A DNA stretch of 35,567 bases from Bacteroidales bacterium (GCA_017461285.1 JAFTYS010000061.1:1-35567); one strand, 5' to 3'; shown: positions 1-7,245, counted from the stretch's first letter. Notes: generated by a model from the sequence alone, not told the origin. A program made the numbers and translations.

Positions 1-567
1 ATCTTCTGCGGGTCGATGGTCAATGCGATGAAGCATATCTTCGCTGAAAAGAAGTATTTCTACCGCCAGGTGAACCATCTGCCTCTGTCCCCGATAGACG
101 ACAGGGATGCGGTAGAGCATATCGTGAGGGGATTCCGTTCGAGCGGAAAGGTCATCGAGAGGGATCTGGCCCTCGGAGCATGCAAGCTCTTCAGGTCGGA
201 GATGTGGTATCTGAACCAGTTCTTTTCGATATGCGATTCATTGTCGAAGGGATTCATCAATGAGGCGATTCTTGTCGATGCCCTGAATTCCATGATAGCG
301 GTACATGAGCCTAGGTTCAAGGTTCTTGTGAACGATCTGACCGACCATCAGCTGAGTCTGCTCCGTGCGGTCCTTGACGGCGTGGTCAAGTTCAGCGCGT
401 CTGATGTCATAGAAAGGTACGGCCTGAATTCATCGGCCAATGTCCGCAGGGTGAAGGATGCCCTCCGCAAGAAGGAGATCCTGACCTTCAACGACAAGGA
501 TGAACCTGTGATCCTGGACCCTCTTTTCGAGTATTGGGTAAGCAAATATTATTTCGAGATACAGTAA
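1..567 (+). CDS. AAA-family ATPase, C-terminal part (5' truncated by window edge)
   Basis: The reading frame is open from the first base, and the residues before the first in-window methionine (F-C-G-S-M) look like an ATPase sensor-type strand, so the true start lies outside the window. About 188 residues are visible. They resemble the C-terminal half of the bacterial/archaeal AAA ATPases (AAA_14 / archaeal-ATPase type): a helical lid followed by a winged-helix-like segment around L-T-D-H-Q-L-S-L-L-R-A-V with a short basic helix (V-R-R-V-K-D-A-L-R-K-K), and the closing D-P-L-F-E-Y-W-V pattern typical of the family end. The Walker motifs would be upstream and cannot be checked. The stop codon overlaps the next start (TAATG), so the gene is probably co-transcribed and translationally coupled with the sirtuin. 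The physiological role of this family is mostly unknown. Family assignment is moderately secure; function is not. Confidence 0.65.
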   Translation: MFCGSMVNAMKHIFAEKKYFYRQVNHLPLSPIDDRDAVEHIVRGFRSSGKVIERDLALGACKLFRSEMWYLNQFFSICDSLSKGFINEAILVDALNSMIAVHEPRFKVLVNDLTDHQLSLLRAVLDGVVKFSASDVIERYGLNSSANVRRVKDALRKKEILTFNDKDEPVILDPLFEYWVSKYYFEIQ

Positions 568-1283
568 TGGCAAGGAAGAAACTGGTAGTGCTGACCGGCG
601 CCGGGGTCAGCGCGGAAAGCGGAATCAGCACATTCCGCGACAGCGACGGATTGTGGGAGCAGCATAAGGTCGAGGATGTGGCTTCGATAGAAGGATGGTA
701 CAGGAATCCATCCCTTGTGCTGGATTTCTACAATGCCCGCAGGGCGCAGCTCAAGGATGTCCGTCCTAATGCGGCCCATCTGGCCATCGCCTCATTGGAG
801 GATGAATATGAAGTGACGGTAGTGACACAGAATGTCGACAACCTCCATGAAAGGGCAGGCAGCACGAAGATAATCCATCTTCATGGCGAGCTTACGAAAG
901 TGCGCCCGGAGAACTGCTGCAACGATATGGACGGATACTCGGAAATGACGGTCTTCGATATCGGGTCAGACTCCATACATATCGGGGACAAGGCACCGAA
1001 CGGTGCCCAGCTCCGTCCGCACATCGTCTGGTTCGGCGAGGCTGTGCCGAAGATAGAGTCTGCTATAGATGCAGTCCAGGATGCCGACATCCTGCTGATA
1101 GTGGGCACTTCGCTTCAGGTCTATCCGGCTGCCGGCCTGTACAGATATGCCGGAATGGAGACACCTATATATATCATAGACCCGAAGGATGTGTCTGTCC
1201 GCGATTCGAGGATAACTCATATCAAGGATGTGGCTACCAAGGGAATGGAGACCTTTAAAAATCTCATCAAATCAGGAAATTAG
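567..1283 (+). CDS. cobB: NAD-dependent protein deacylase, sirtuin (CobB/SIRT5-like, no zinc-binding cysteines)
   Basis: Cytosolic sirtuin of 238 residues. It removes acyl groups from lysine using NAD and releases nicotinamide and O-acyl-ADP-ribose. Start is the ATG at 567, overlapping the previous stop; an upstream in-frame ATG at 534 would lie inside the ATPase gene and adds residues before the conserved start. Visible motifs: G-A-G-V-S-A-E-S-G-I and F-R-D (about 11-25), T-Q-N-V-D (87-91), catalytic His in H-L-H-G (H106), and G-T-S-L-Q-V-Y-P (about 180-187). Y55-x-x-R58 matches the Tyr/Arg pair that in SIRT5 and CobB binds negatively charged acyl groups, so desuccinylase or demalonylase activity is possible. 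The usual four-cysteine zinc site between about 108 and 145 is missing; only C117-C118 are present. The family call is secure; acyl preference is inferred. Confidence 0.93.
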   Translation: MARKKLVVLTGAGVSAESGISTFRDSDGLWEQHKVEDVASIEGWYRNPSLVLDFYNARRAQLKDVRPNAAHLAIASLEDEYEVTVVTQNVDNLHERAGSTKIIHLHGELTKVRPENCCNDMDGYSEMTVFDIGSDSIHIGDKAPNGAQLRPHIVWFGEAVPKIESAIDAVQDADILLIVGTSLQVYPAAGLYRYAGMETPIYIIDPKDVSVRDSRITHIKDVATKGMETFKNLIKSGN

Positions 1284-1284
1284 G

Positions 1285-1315
1285 TTTGGAAATTAAATTT
1301 TTATACCTATCTTTG
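1285..1315 (+). promoter_or_regulatory. Bacteroidota-type promoter for rpsU
   Basis: TTTG at 1285-1288 and TATCTTTG at 1308-1315, separated by 19 bases, match the Bacteroidota primary-sigma consensus (TTTG at -33, TAnnTTTG at -7). Transcription would start near 1320-1322, giving a leader of about 26 nt that is mostly the Shine-Dalgarno region. This is the best-matching promoter in the window and starts immediately after the sirtuin stop codon. Confidence 0.75.
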
Positions 1316-1328
1316 CAGCCCTATAATG

Positions 1329-1341
1329 AAAAGGAGGTGAT
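1329..1341 (+). promoter_or_regulatory. Exceptionally strong Shine-Dalgarno before rpsU
   Basis: Bases 1330-1341 (AAAGGAGGTGAT) form 12 continuous complementary positions to the 3' end of 16S rRNA, with 10 nt between GGAGG and the start codon. Most genes in this window have no recognisable Shine-Dalgarno. In Bacteroidota the anti-Shine-Dalgarno is reported to be sequestered within the ribosome with help from bS21, so a strong site on the bS21 mRNA is consistent with autogenous control. The autoregulation here is inferred. Confidence 0.8.
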
Positions 1342-1347
1342 TTAGAG

Positions 1348-1542
1348 ATGATTATAGTTCCAGTAAAGGATGGTGAGAGCATTGAGAAGGCTCTTAAGAA
1401 GTTCAAGAGGAAGTTCGAGAAGACAGGTGCTATCCGCGAGCTCCGCGCAAGAAAGAACTTTGTTAAGCCGTCAGTGAAGAAGAGAATGCAGATGCAGAAG
1501 GCTATCTACGTTCAGCACATGCAGCTTCAGGACGAGCAGTAA
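1348..1542 (+). CDS. rpsU: 30S ribosomal protein bS21
   Basis: Small basic protein of 64 residues, normal length for bS21 in this phylum. It opens with M-I-I-V-P-V-K-D-G-E-S-I-E-K-A-L and has the characteristic K-K-F-K-R-K-F-E-K-T-G and R-E-L-R-A-R-K segments followed by a basic helix with the repeated M-Q-M-Q-K motif. bS21 sits at the mRNA exit side of the 30S subunit, next to the 3' end of 16S rRNA. The start is fixed by the Shine-Dalgarno at 1330-1341. It has its own promoter and is followed by a 99-base gap and rplU, so part of the rplU-rpmA transcription could come from here. Confidence 0.96.
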   Translation: MIIVPVKDGESIEKALKKFKRKFEKTGAIRELRARKNFVKPSVKKRMQMQKAIYVQHMQLQDEQ

Positions 1543-1586
1543 TTATAACAGAAGATTATTTACAGATTGTCAAGCTCAGAAAAAGA

Positions 1587-1602
1587 GTTGCGCAGACGCA
1601 AC
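1587..1602 (+). other. Short hairpin in the rpsU-rplU gap (possible leader or attenuator)
   Basis: GTTGCG (1587-1592), CAGA loop, CGCAAC (1597-1602) form a perfect 6-bp GC-rich stem in the otherwise AT-rich 99-base gap. No U-tract follows directly, so it is a poor intrinsic terminator. It lies 39 nt before the rplU start and could be part of an r-protein leader structure or a processing site. No good TAnnTTTG promoter is visible in this gap. Confidence 0.4.
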
Positions 1603-1641
1603 CGCTTGCTGTCTAAAACTTTTAATTCATATTAAGTTTTT

Positions 1642-1953
1642 ATGTACGCAATCGTAGACATTGCAGGCCAGCAGTTCAAGGTAGAAGCTGGTATGGAAAT
1701 CTTCGTCAACCGCCTCGCGGCTGAGAAGGGTGCTGCTGTCGAGTTCGACAAGGTACTCCTTATCGAGGCTGACGGCGCAGTAAAGGTAGGTGCACCTTAC
1801 GTTGATGGTGTAAAGGTAACAGCAACCGTACTTGACGACACTTGCAAGGGCAAGAAGGTTCTTGTATTCAAGAAGAAGCGTCGCAAGGGTTACCAGAAGT
1901 GTAACGGACACCGTCAGTATCTTACAAAACTTCAGATCAATGAGATCGCTTAA
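1642..1953 (+). CDS. rplU: 50S ribosomal protein bL21
   Basis: Ribosomal protein of 103 residues, the usual length. It begins [14 protein letters not shown], the conserved bL21 N-terminus, and carries the family signature [16 protein letters not shown] near residues 78-93, which contacts 23S rRNA. It is followed 21 bases later by rpmA, the conserved rplU-rpmA arrangement of bacteria. There is no Shine-Dalgarno before the start (an AT-rich stretch precedes ATG), as usual in Bacteroidota. The preceding hairpin at 1587-1602 may belong to its leader. Confidence 0.97.
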   Translation: MYAIVDIAGQQFKVEAGMEIFVNRLAAEKGAAVEFDKVLLIEADGAVKVGAPYVDGVKVTATVLDDTCKGKKVLVFKKKRRKGYQKCNGHRQYLTKLQINEIA

Positions 1954-1960
1954 TTAATTG

Positions 1961-1966
1961 AGGAGG
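1961..1966 (+). promoter_or_regulatory. Shine-Dalgarno (AGGAGG) before rpmA
   Basis: AGGAGG lies 8 nt before the rpmA ATG. It is one of only a few clear Shine-Dalgarno sites in the window, the others preceding rpsU and the downstream exbD. Confidence 0.6.
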
Positions 1967-1974
1967 AACAGATT

Positions 1975-2235
1975 ATGGCACATAAAAAAGGCGTCGGTAG
2001 TTCTAAGAACGGTCGTGAGTCACATAGCAAACGACTTGGTATCAAGAAATTCGGTGATCAGGTAGTAAAGGCTGGAAACATCCTCGTTCGTCAGAGAGGT
2101 ACTGTCCACAACCCAGGTCTGAATGTCGGAATGGGTAAGGATCACACTCTTTACGCACTGATTGACGGTAAGGTTAGCTTCCGCAAGAAGGCGGACAATA
2201 AATCTTACGTTTCGGTAGTCCCTTTTGAGAACTAA
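1975..2235 (+). CDS. rpmA: 50S ribosomal protein bL27
   Basis: Ribosomal protein of 86 residues. The N-terminus [16 protein letters not shown] is the conserved bL27 tail that reaches the peptidyl-transferase centre. The extra N-terminal extension that is cleaved off in Firmicutes is absent, so no processing protease is needed. Conserved R-Q-R-G-T and [11 protein letters not shown] segments follow at about 40-60. Translation start is supported by AGGAGG 8 nt upstream. The 82-base gap to serS contains an elaborate structure rather than a plain terminator (see 2237-2298). Confidence 0.97.
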   Translation: MAHKKGVGSSKNGRESHSKRLGIKKFGDQVVKAGNILVRQRGTVHNPGLNVGMGKDHTLYALIDGKVSFRKKADNKSYVSVVPFEN

Positions 2236-2236
2236 G

Positions 2237-2298
2237 ACTCGGGATTTATGAAAAGATAGAGGACTGTATACCCGAGTGGGTTGCGGTCCTCTTTTCAT
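2237..2298 (+). promoter_or_regulatory. Structured rpmA-serS intergenic RNA with two interleaved pairings (attenuator or pseudoknot candidate)
   Basis: Two complementary pairs are interleaved. ACTCGGG (2237-2243) pairs with CCCGAGT (2271-2277). ATGAAAA + GAGGAC (2248-2254, 2259-2264, 4-nt bulge between) pairs with GTCCTCTTTTCAT (2286-2298). Inside the second hairpin, ACCC (2270-2273) and GGGT (2278-2281) close a GAGT tetraloop that the first pairing would disrupt. The order A-B-A'-B' gives either a pseudoknot or mutually exclusive folds. GAGGAC/GTCCTC followed by TTTTC resembles a weak intrinsic terminator. No TAnnTTTG promoter is visible between rpmA and serS, so serS probably depends on read-through, which fits an attenuator. 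The regulatory role is inferred. Confidence 0.5.
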
Positions 2299-2317
2299 GT
2301 AAACAAAACACAGACAT

Positions 2318-3589
2318 ATGCTTACACTCAAACTTCTTCGTGAGAATCCGGAATTCGTGATCGCGAAGCTTGCAGTAAAGAATTTTGACGCAAGGGAGAT
2401 CGTTGAGAAGATCAATGCCCTTGACCAGAACAGAAGAGCTCTTCAGGTGGAGCTTGACACATGCCTTTCAGAGCAGAAAAAGAAGGCTGCCCAGATAGGC
2501 GGCCTGATGAAGGAAGGCAAAAGGGATGAGGCTGATGCAGTCAAGGCTGAAGTTGCTGCCCTCAAGGCCCGTTCTGCTGAAATAGAGAGAAAGTCAGAGG
2601 AGAACAACACCGAGCTCAATGCTCTTCTTGTTCTTCTTCCAAATATCCCATGCGATATGGTACCTGAAGGAAAGGGGGCTGAGGACAATGTTGTTGTAAA
2701 GACAGGAAACGAGATTCCTGAGCTTGGAGACAACAAGCTGCCGCACTGGGAACTCGCAAAGAAATATGACATCATCGACTTCGACCTCGGAGTGAAGCTT
2801 ACCGGTGCAGGATTCCCTGTATACAAGGGCAAGGGAGCAAGACTTCAGCGCGCGCTGATCAACTTCTTCCTCGACTGCAACACAAAGGCAGGCTATCTTG
2901 AGGTGGAGCCTCCTGTAATGGTGAATGAGGCTTCTGGCTTCGGTACTGGCCAGCTTCCTGACAAGGAAGGCCAGATGTACCACGCCGTAGCGGACAACTT
3001 CTATCTTGTCCCTACAGCAGAGGTTCCTGTGACCAATATCTTCAGGGATGTGATCCTTGGAAACAACGAGTTCCCTGTAAAGATGACTGCCTATACCCCA
3101 TGCTTCCGTCGCGAGGCCGGCTCATACGGAAAGGACGTCCGCGGACTCAACCGCCTCCATCAGTTCGACAAGGTCGAGATCGTACGCGTAGAGAAGCCTG
3201 AGGCATCGTATGCGGCTCTTGACGAGATGATCGAGCATGTCGAGAACATCGTCAGGTCTCTCGGACTTCCATACAGGATACTCCGTCTCTGTGGCGGCGA
3301 CATGAGCTTCACTTCGGCCATCACATACGATTTCGAAGTATACTCTGCAGCCCAGGAAAGGTGGCTTGAGATTTCTTCAGTATCGAACTTCGAGACTTAC
3401 CAGGCGAACCGCCTGAAGCTCAGGTACAAGGATGCTGACGGAAAGACCCAGCTTGCCCACACCCTCAACGGAAGCTCGCTCGCTCTTCCAAGAGTGGTTG
3501 CGGCTCTTCTTGAGAACAACCAGAAGGACGGCAGGATCGAGATTCCTGAAGTGCTTCGCCCTTATACCGGATTTGACTATATTGACTAA
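2318..3589 (+). CDS. serS: Serine--tRNA ligase
   Basis: Class II aminoacyl-tRNA synthetase of 423 residues that charges tRNA-Ser (and tRNA-Sec where present) in the cytosol. Residues about 1-105 form the long antiparallel coiled-coil arm that grips the tRNA-Ser variable arm, rich in K/E/A heptads. The catalytic domain shows T-A-E-V-P (232-236) for serine binding, motif 2 F-R-R-E-A-G-S-Y-G (263-271) with R-L-H-Q-F after it, and motif 3 around G-S-S-L-A-L-P-R (385-392). Length and architecture are normal. The start has no Shine-Dalgarno and follows the structured region at 2237-2298. The 3' end overlaps the start of ruvC by 8 bases. Confidence 0.97.
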   Translation: MLTLKLLRENPEFVIAKLAVKNFDAREIVEKINALDQNRRALQVELDTCLSEQKKKAAQIGGLMKEGKRDEADAVKAEVAALKARSAEIERKSEENNTELNALLVLLPNIPCDMVPEGKGAEDNVVVKTGNEIPELGDNKLPHWELAKKYDIIDFDLGVKLTGAGFPVYKGKGARLQRALINFFLDCNTKAGYLEVEPPVMVNEASGFGTGQLPDKEGQMYHAVADNFYLVPTAEVPVTNIFRDVILGNNEFPVKMTAYTPCFRREAGSYGKDVRGLNRLHQFDKVEIVRVEKPEASYAALDEMIEHVENIVRSLGLPYRILRLCGGDMSFTSAITYDFEVYSAAQERWLEISSVSNFETYQANRLKLRYKDADGKTQLAHTLNGSSLALPRVVAALLENNQKDGRIEIPEVLRPYTGFDYID

Positions 3590-4136
3590 GGAAAAGACCA
3601 TACTCGGAATAGATCCCGGAACCAATATTCTTGGTTTCGGGATTATCCGTGTAGATTCAAAGGGTCCTCATTATGTCCATATGGGAGTCTTTGATCTCCG
3701 CAAGATCAAGGATCCGTTTGAGAAGCTTGCGAATATCTTTGCCGGGGTGAACGAACTGGTTGAAGAGTATAAGCCTGATGAACTTGCAGTAGAGTCCCCG
3801 TTCTATGGCAAGAATGCCCAGGTCGTGCTGAAGCTCGGGCGTGCGCAGGGAGCGGCGATCACAGCCGCGATAATGCATGGCATACCTGTGGCTGAATATG
3901 CTCCGAGAAAGGCAAAGATTGCAATCTGCGGAAATGGAGCTGCTTCGAAGGAGCAGGTTTCCATGATGATCCAGAAGACTCTGAAGGTCGATCTGGACCC
4001 CAAGTTTCTGGATGCCACCGACGCTCTTGCGATAGCATTGTGTCACCATTATCAGATGAGCAATCCTCTGGCCGGAACCGGTGGAAAATCCGATTGGAAG
4101 AAATTTCTTGAAAATAACCCCGACAGGGTGAAATAA
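3582..4136 (+). CDS. ruvC: Crossover junction endodeoxyribonuclease RuvC (TTG start)
   Basis: Holliday-junction resolvase of 184 residues acting with RuvAB in recombinational repair. The acidic catalytic set is intact: D11 in I-D-P-G, E71 in A-V-E-S-P-F, and D144/D147 in F-L-D-A-T-D-A-L-A. No ATG or GTG lies near the conserved N-terminus. The TTG at 3582 gives M-T-K-E-K-T-I-L-G-I-D-P-G, which fits the family, and overlaps the serS end by 8 bases in another frame. A longer frame from 3432 would bury 50 extra residues inside serS and is not credible. Co-transcription with serS is expected from the overlap. The C-terminus (about 160-184) is slightly extended and basic. Confidence 0.94.
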   Translation: MTKEKTILGIDPGTNILGFGIIRVDSKGPHYVHMGVFDLRKIKDPFEKLANIFAGVNELVEEYKPDELAVESPFYGKNAQVVLKLGRAQGAAITAAIMHGIPVAEYAPRKAKIAICGNGAASKEQVSMMIQKTLKVDLDPKFLDATDALAIALCHHYQMSNPLAGTGGKSDWKKFLENNPDRVK

Positions 4137-4201
4137 TAAAGCTGAGGTCTGATTTTTGCAGTTAAAATTCAGATTTGGCTTTATCTAACAACTATCCATA
4201 T

Positions 4202-7162
4202 ATGACTGGAAAAACTTCAATTTTTGGCCGTCTGGCCGTCTTTATCTGTGGAATGCTGATATCCTTTTCTGCCTTTGCGCAGGGATCGTACACCGTCAAG
4301 CTTAAGCTCATAGATGCCAAGACTTCCGAACCGGTAGGCTTTGCGACTGCATCTATAGCAAAAAAGGATTCGAATGCGGATCCGAAGTTCGCCATGACTG
4401 ACGAGAACGGTGCAGCTTCCCTGACCAAGATATCTAAAGGAACATATATTGTCAAGGCTGAACTTATGGGATACAAGTCCTATGAGCAGGAACTTGTTGT
4501 GGACAAGAACATCGACCTTGGCGAAATCAAGCTCGCAGAAGATGTAGAAGTCCTCGATGCTGCGAGCGTTTCTGCTGTGGGCAACCCTATCATAGTAAAG
4601 AAGGATACGATCGAGTATACAGCATCTTCGTTCAAGACTTCGGATAACGATATGCTGGAAGAGCTTCTCAAGAAGCTTCCTGGCGTCGAGGTGGCTGCCG
4701 ACGGCTCCATAACCGCCAACGGCGAGACTATCACAAAGATCATGATAGACGGAAAGCCTTTCTTCCTTGATGACCCTCAGCTCGCATCGAAGAACATCCC
4801 TGCGAAGATGATAGAGAAGATCAAGGTGGTCGAGAAGAAGTCAGATCAGGCTCTCTTCACCGGAATAGACGACGGCGAAGAGGAGATGGTCATCGACCTT
4901 TCGGTCAAGCCGGGAATGATGGACGGGTGGTTCGGAAACACGATGGTCGGAGGCGGTCATGATGTTCCCGGCGGCGGTTCCGACATGAACGACCCGCGTT
5001 TCCAGGCCGCTGCGATGATGGGACGTTTTACGGGCGACAGCCAGATAAGCATAATCCTGAACGGAAACAATACCAATAACCGAGGCTTCAACGATGTCGC
5101 AGGCGCGATGATGCAGGACATGCGTGGCGCCGGCGGAATGGGCCGCGGAATGGGCGGCTGGGGAGGCCGCCACGGCATCTCGACTTCATGGATGGGCGGT
5201 CTTAACGGAACATGGGACCTTTTCGACGGCGATATGGAGCTTTCCGGAAACTACCTCTATAACCGCTCGAGACGCGTGGTGGAAGAGGAAAGTTCAAGGA
5301 TCACATATATGGAAGACGGAAGCCAACTCCATAACGTCAATACCGGTGCGAATACTTCCGCATCCCAGGGAAACAGGTTCGGTATCCGTATGGAGCATAA
5401 GTTCTCGGAAAACACTTCTATCCTTTTCGAACCTCAGTTCAATTTCGGACAGGGCCATTACGCCGAACATTCGGAATTCTACACCGACCGCGTCGCAGAT
5501 GGTGCCACAAGCCACACAAACAGGGGATTCACAGACAACAGCGGTGACAACCGCAACTGGTCTACCAGCGGTTTCCTTCTTTTCCGCCAGCGTCTGGGCA
5601 AGCCGGGAAGAACTATGTCGGCAAACATCCGTTACAACTTCAGGAATAACGAGATGCTGGGATATAACCAGTCTCTCACTTATGCAGATAGCGACAACGA
5701 CGGAGTCTGGGATGCGAATCCTGAAGTGGTGAACCAGAAGATAGATCGTCTGTCAAAGAATGCTTCGCTCAACGGAAGAATCGTATATACCGAGCCTATC
5801 GTGGAGCATCTCTTCCTGGAGGCGAACTACTCGTACGGATGGAACAGGAATATCTCCGAGAAGATCGCATATAACAGCGGCAATCTCGGTAATGCCCTCG
5901 GAAGCGATGTGACTTCGCTCGTGTTCCAGGAGGACGGTTCATACAAGGATGATACATATTCAAATGAAATCCTGAACCGCACCATCAACCAGAGGGGAGG
6001 ACTCAGCCTTACATATCAGACCGAAAAGATGCGTGCCCAGCTCGGAGTAGCCGTGACTCCTACAGACACATACAACGAGACCAATGGAGACACTTATGAG
6101 AGCAAGGTGGTGAACTGGTCTCCGCAGGCGACCTTCAATTATGAGTTCAACGACTATGCCCATATGAGGGTGCGCTATAACGGCCGTTCGTCACAGCCTT
6201 CTACCTATCAGCTCATGCCTGTGCCTGACAATTCAGACCCTCTGAACGTGTCGTTGGGTAACCCTTATCTCCAGCCGTACTTCAACCATAATTTCCGTGC
6301 GAACTTCGGCTATACGAACAAGGAGACATTCACATCGATCCATGGTAACATCGGAGGAGGAATGGTGGACAATGCCATCACCAGTGCAAAGTGGTATGAC
6401 AATGCCGGAGCGCAGTATTCGATCCCTGTGAACGGCCCGGGAACATATTCGGCCAACGGCCGTCTCATGGTGAATTCGCCGATCGCCCAGTCTGACTTCT
6501 CGATCTTCTCGATGACCAATGCCAGCTATAACGAGTCCACATCGTTCATCGGCAAGGGAACCCTCGATTCTGGAAAGTATTATGATGCAGAGAACGCAGA
6601 CTTCAATTATGACCTCTTCCATCAGGATTTTCCTGACTTGAGCGAGGCTGAGGATGTGTTTACCGCCAACAGGACCCAGACCATGAGCTTCATGCAGAGG
6701 CTCCGCCTTACATACAGGAATGATTTTGTCGAGCTGGTAGCCGGCGGACGCACCAGAATGTCGAAGTCATGGTACACCATTGCGAGCGCGAATGTGAATC
6801 CGACATGGAGCAACCAGGTGGACTTCTCGATGAACTGGACCATCCCGGGAGGAATCAACCTCATAGCCGATGCCGACTACAACTGGTATAACGGCTACAC
6901 AACCCCTCAGGAAGACGAGATCATCCTCAACGCAGAGATAACCAAGCTGCTGTTCAACAATAAGTTCACTCTTGCCCTCAAGGCATACGACATCCTCGGA
7001 CAGTCGAAGAACCTTTCCGTTTCGGATTCGTCGAACTACCACCTCGAGACCCGCAACAACACTCTCGGAAGGTACATAATCCTGTCCCTTACCTATCGTT
7101 TCGGAGATTTCGGAGCGGCTGCGAATGCAAGACGAGGACCGGGAGGCCCATACAGAAGATAG
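4202..7162 (+). CDS. Outer-membrane beta-barrel protein with carboxypeptidase-regulatory-like and plug domains (TonB-receptor-like), copy 1
   Basis: Protein of 986 residues. Start is the ATG at 4202, giving a signal peptide with hydrophobic core L-A-V-F-I-C-G-M-L-I-S-F and cleavage after S-A-F-A-Q. A TTG at 4175 is possible but would extend the signal peptide oddly. Order of parts: carboxypeptidase-regulatory-like beta-sandwich (about 28-110, with G-F-A-T-A-S and G-Y-K-S-Y-E-Q-E), a TonB-receptor plug-like domain (about 115-230, L-K-K-L-P-G-V-E-V), a Gly/Met/Arg-rich linker (about 302-325), then a long barrel rich in N, S, Y and alternating strands, closing with L-T-Y-R-F-G-D-F. A short Gly/Arg/Pro tail follows the last strand. 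The family is the Bacteroidota OMP_b-brl_3 type; substrate unknown. No obvious TonB box. Followed by a close paralogue. Confidence 0.85.
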   Translation: MTGKTSIFGRLAVFICGMLISFSAFAQGSYTVKLKLIDAKTSEPVGFATASIAKKDSNADPKFAMTDENGAASLTKISKGTYIVKAELMGYKSYEQELVVDKNIDLGEIKLAEDVEVLDAASVSAVGNPIIVKKDTIEYTASSFKTSDNDMLEELLKKLPGVEVAADGSITANGETITKIMIDGKPFFLDDPQLASKNIPAKMIEKIKVVEKKSDQALFTGIDDGEEEMVIDLSVKPGMMDGWFGNTMVGGGHDVPGGGSDMNDPRFQAAAMMGRFTGDSQISIILNGNNTNNRGFNDVAGAMMQDMRGAGGMGRGMGGWGGRHGISTSWMGGLNGTWDLFDGDMELSGNYLYNRSRRVVEEESSRITYMEDGSQLHNVNTGANTSASQGNRFGIRMEHKFSENTSILFEPQFNFGQGHYAEHSEFYTDRVADGATSHTNRGFTDNSGDNRNWSTSGFLLFRQRLGKPGRTMSANIRYNFRNNEMLGYNQSLTYADSDNDGVWDANPEVVNQKIDRLSKNASLNGRIVYTEPIVEHLFLEANYSYGWNRNISEKIAYNSGNLGNALGSDVTSLVFQEDGSYKDDTYSNEILNRTINQRGGLSLTYQTEKMRAQLGVAVTPTDTYNETNGDTYESKVVNWSPQATFNYEFNDYAHMRVRYNGRSSQPSTYQLMPVPDNSDPLNVSLGNPYLQPYFNHNFRANFGYTNKETFTSIHGNIGGGMVDNAITSAKWYDNAGAQYSIPVNGPGTYSANGRLMVNSPIAQSDFSIFSMTNASYNESTSFIGKGTLDSGKYYDAENADFNYDLFHQDFPDLSEAEDVFTANRTQTMSFMQRLRLTYRNDFVELVAGGRTRMSKSWYTIASANVNPTWSNQVDFSMNWTIPGGINLIADADYNWYNGYTTPQEDEIILNAEITKLLFNNKFTLALKAYDILGQSKNLSVSDSSNYHLETRNNTLGRYIILSLTYRFGDFGAAANARRGPGGPYRR

Positions 7163-7212
7163 TTTTTCTGCATTTAGTTTAAACCTTCGTACATATTTGT
7201 TGTCTATATATC

Positions 7213-7245
7213 CGGAGAGGCTTTTAAAGGTCTCTCCGTGTGTTT
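7213..7245 (+). terminator. Putative intrinsic terminator between the two barrel genes
   Basis: Bases 7213-7223 and 7228-7238 form an 11-bp stem (two G-U pairs) with a TTAA loop: CGGAGAGGCTT against AAGGTCTCTCCG. It is followed by GTGTGTTTT, a modest U-tract. It would end or attenuate transcription of copy 1. It could also sit in the leader of copy 2, since a weak TAnnTTTG-like box (CATATTTG, 7192-7199) lies just upstream. Confidence 0.5.

Noticed and set aside
3432..3581. Upstream extension of ruvC by 50 residues to an ATG at 3432
   Set aside because: It lies entirely inside serS in another frame and precedes the conserved RuvC N-terminus; TTG at 3582 fits the family.
4138..4182. Weak two-part stem (AAAGC/GCTTT and TCTGA/TCAGA) between ruvC and the first barrel gene
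   Set aside because: Two 5-bp stems split by an internal loop with a 16-base loop; no U-tract, too weak to call.
4175..4201. TTG start for the first barrel protein
   Set aside because: ATG at 4202 gives a normal signal peptide; the extension adds uncharged residues before it without support.
7192..7199. CATATTTG as a promoter for the second barrel gene
   Set aside because: One mismatch to TAnnTTTG and no -33 partner; the following hairpin would interrupt the leader.
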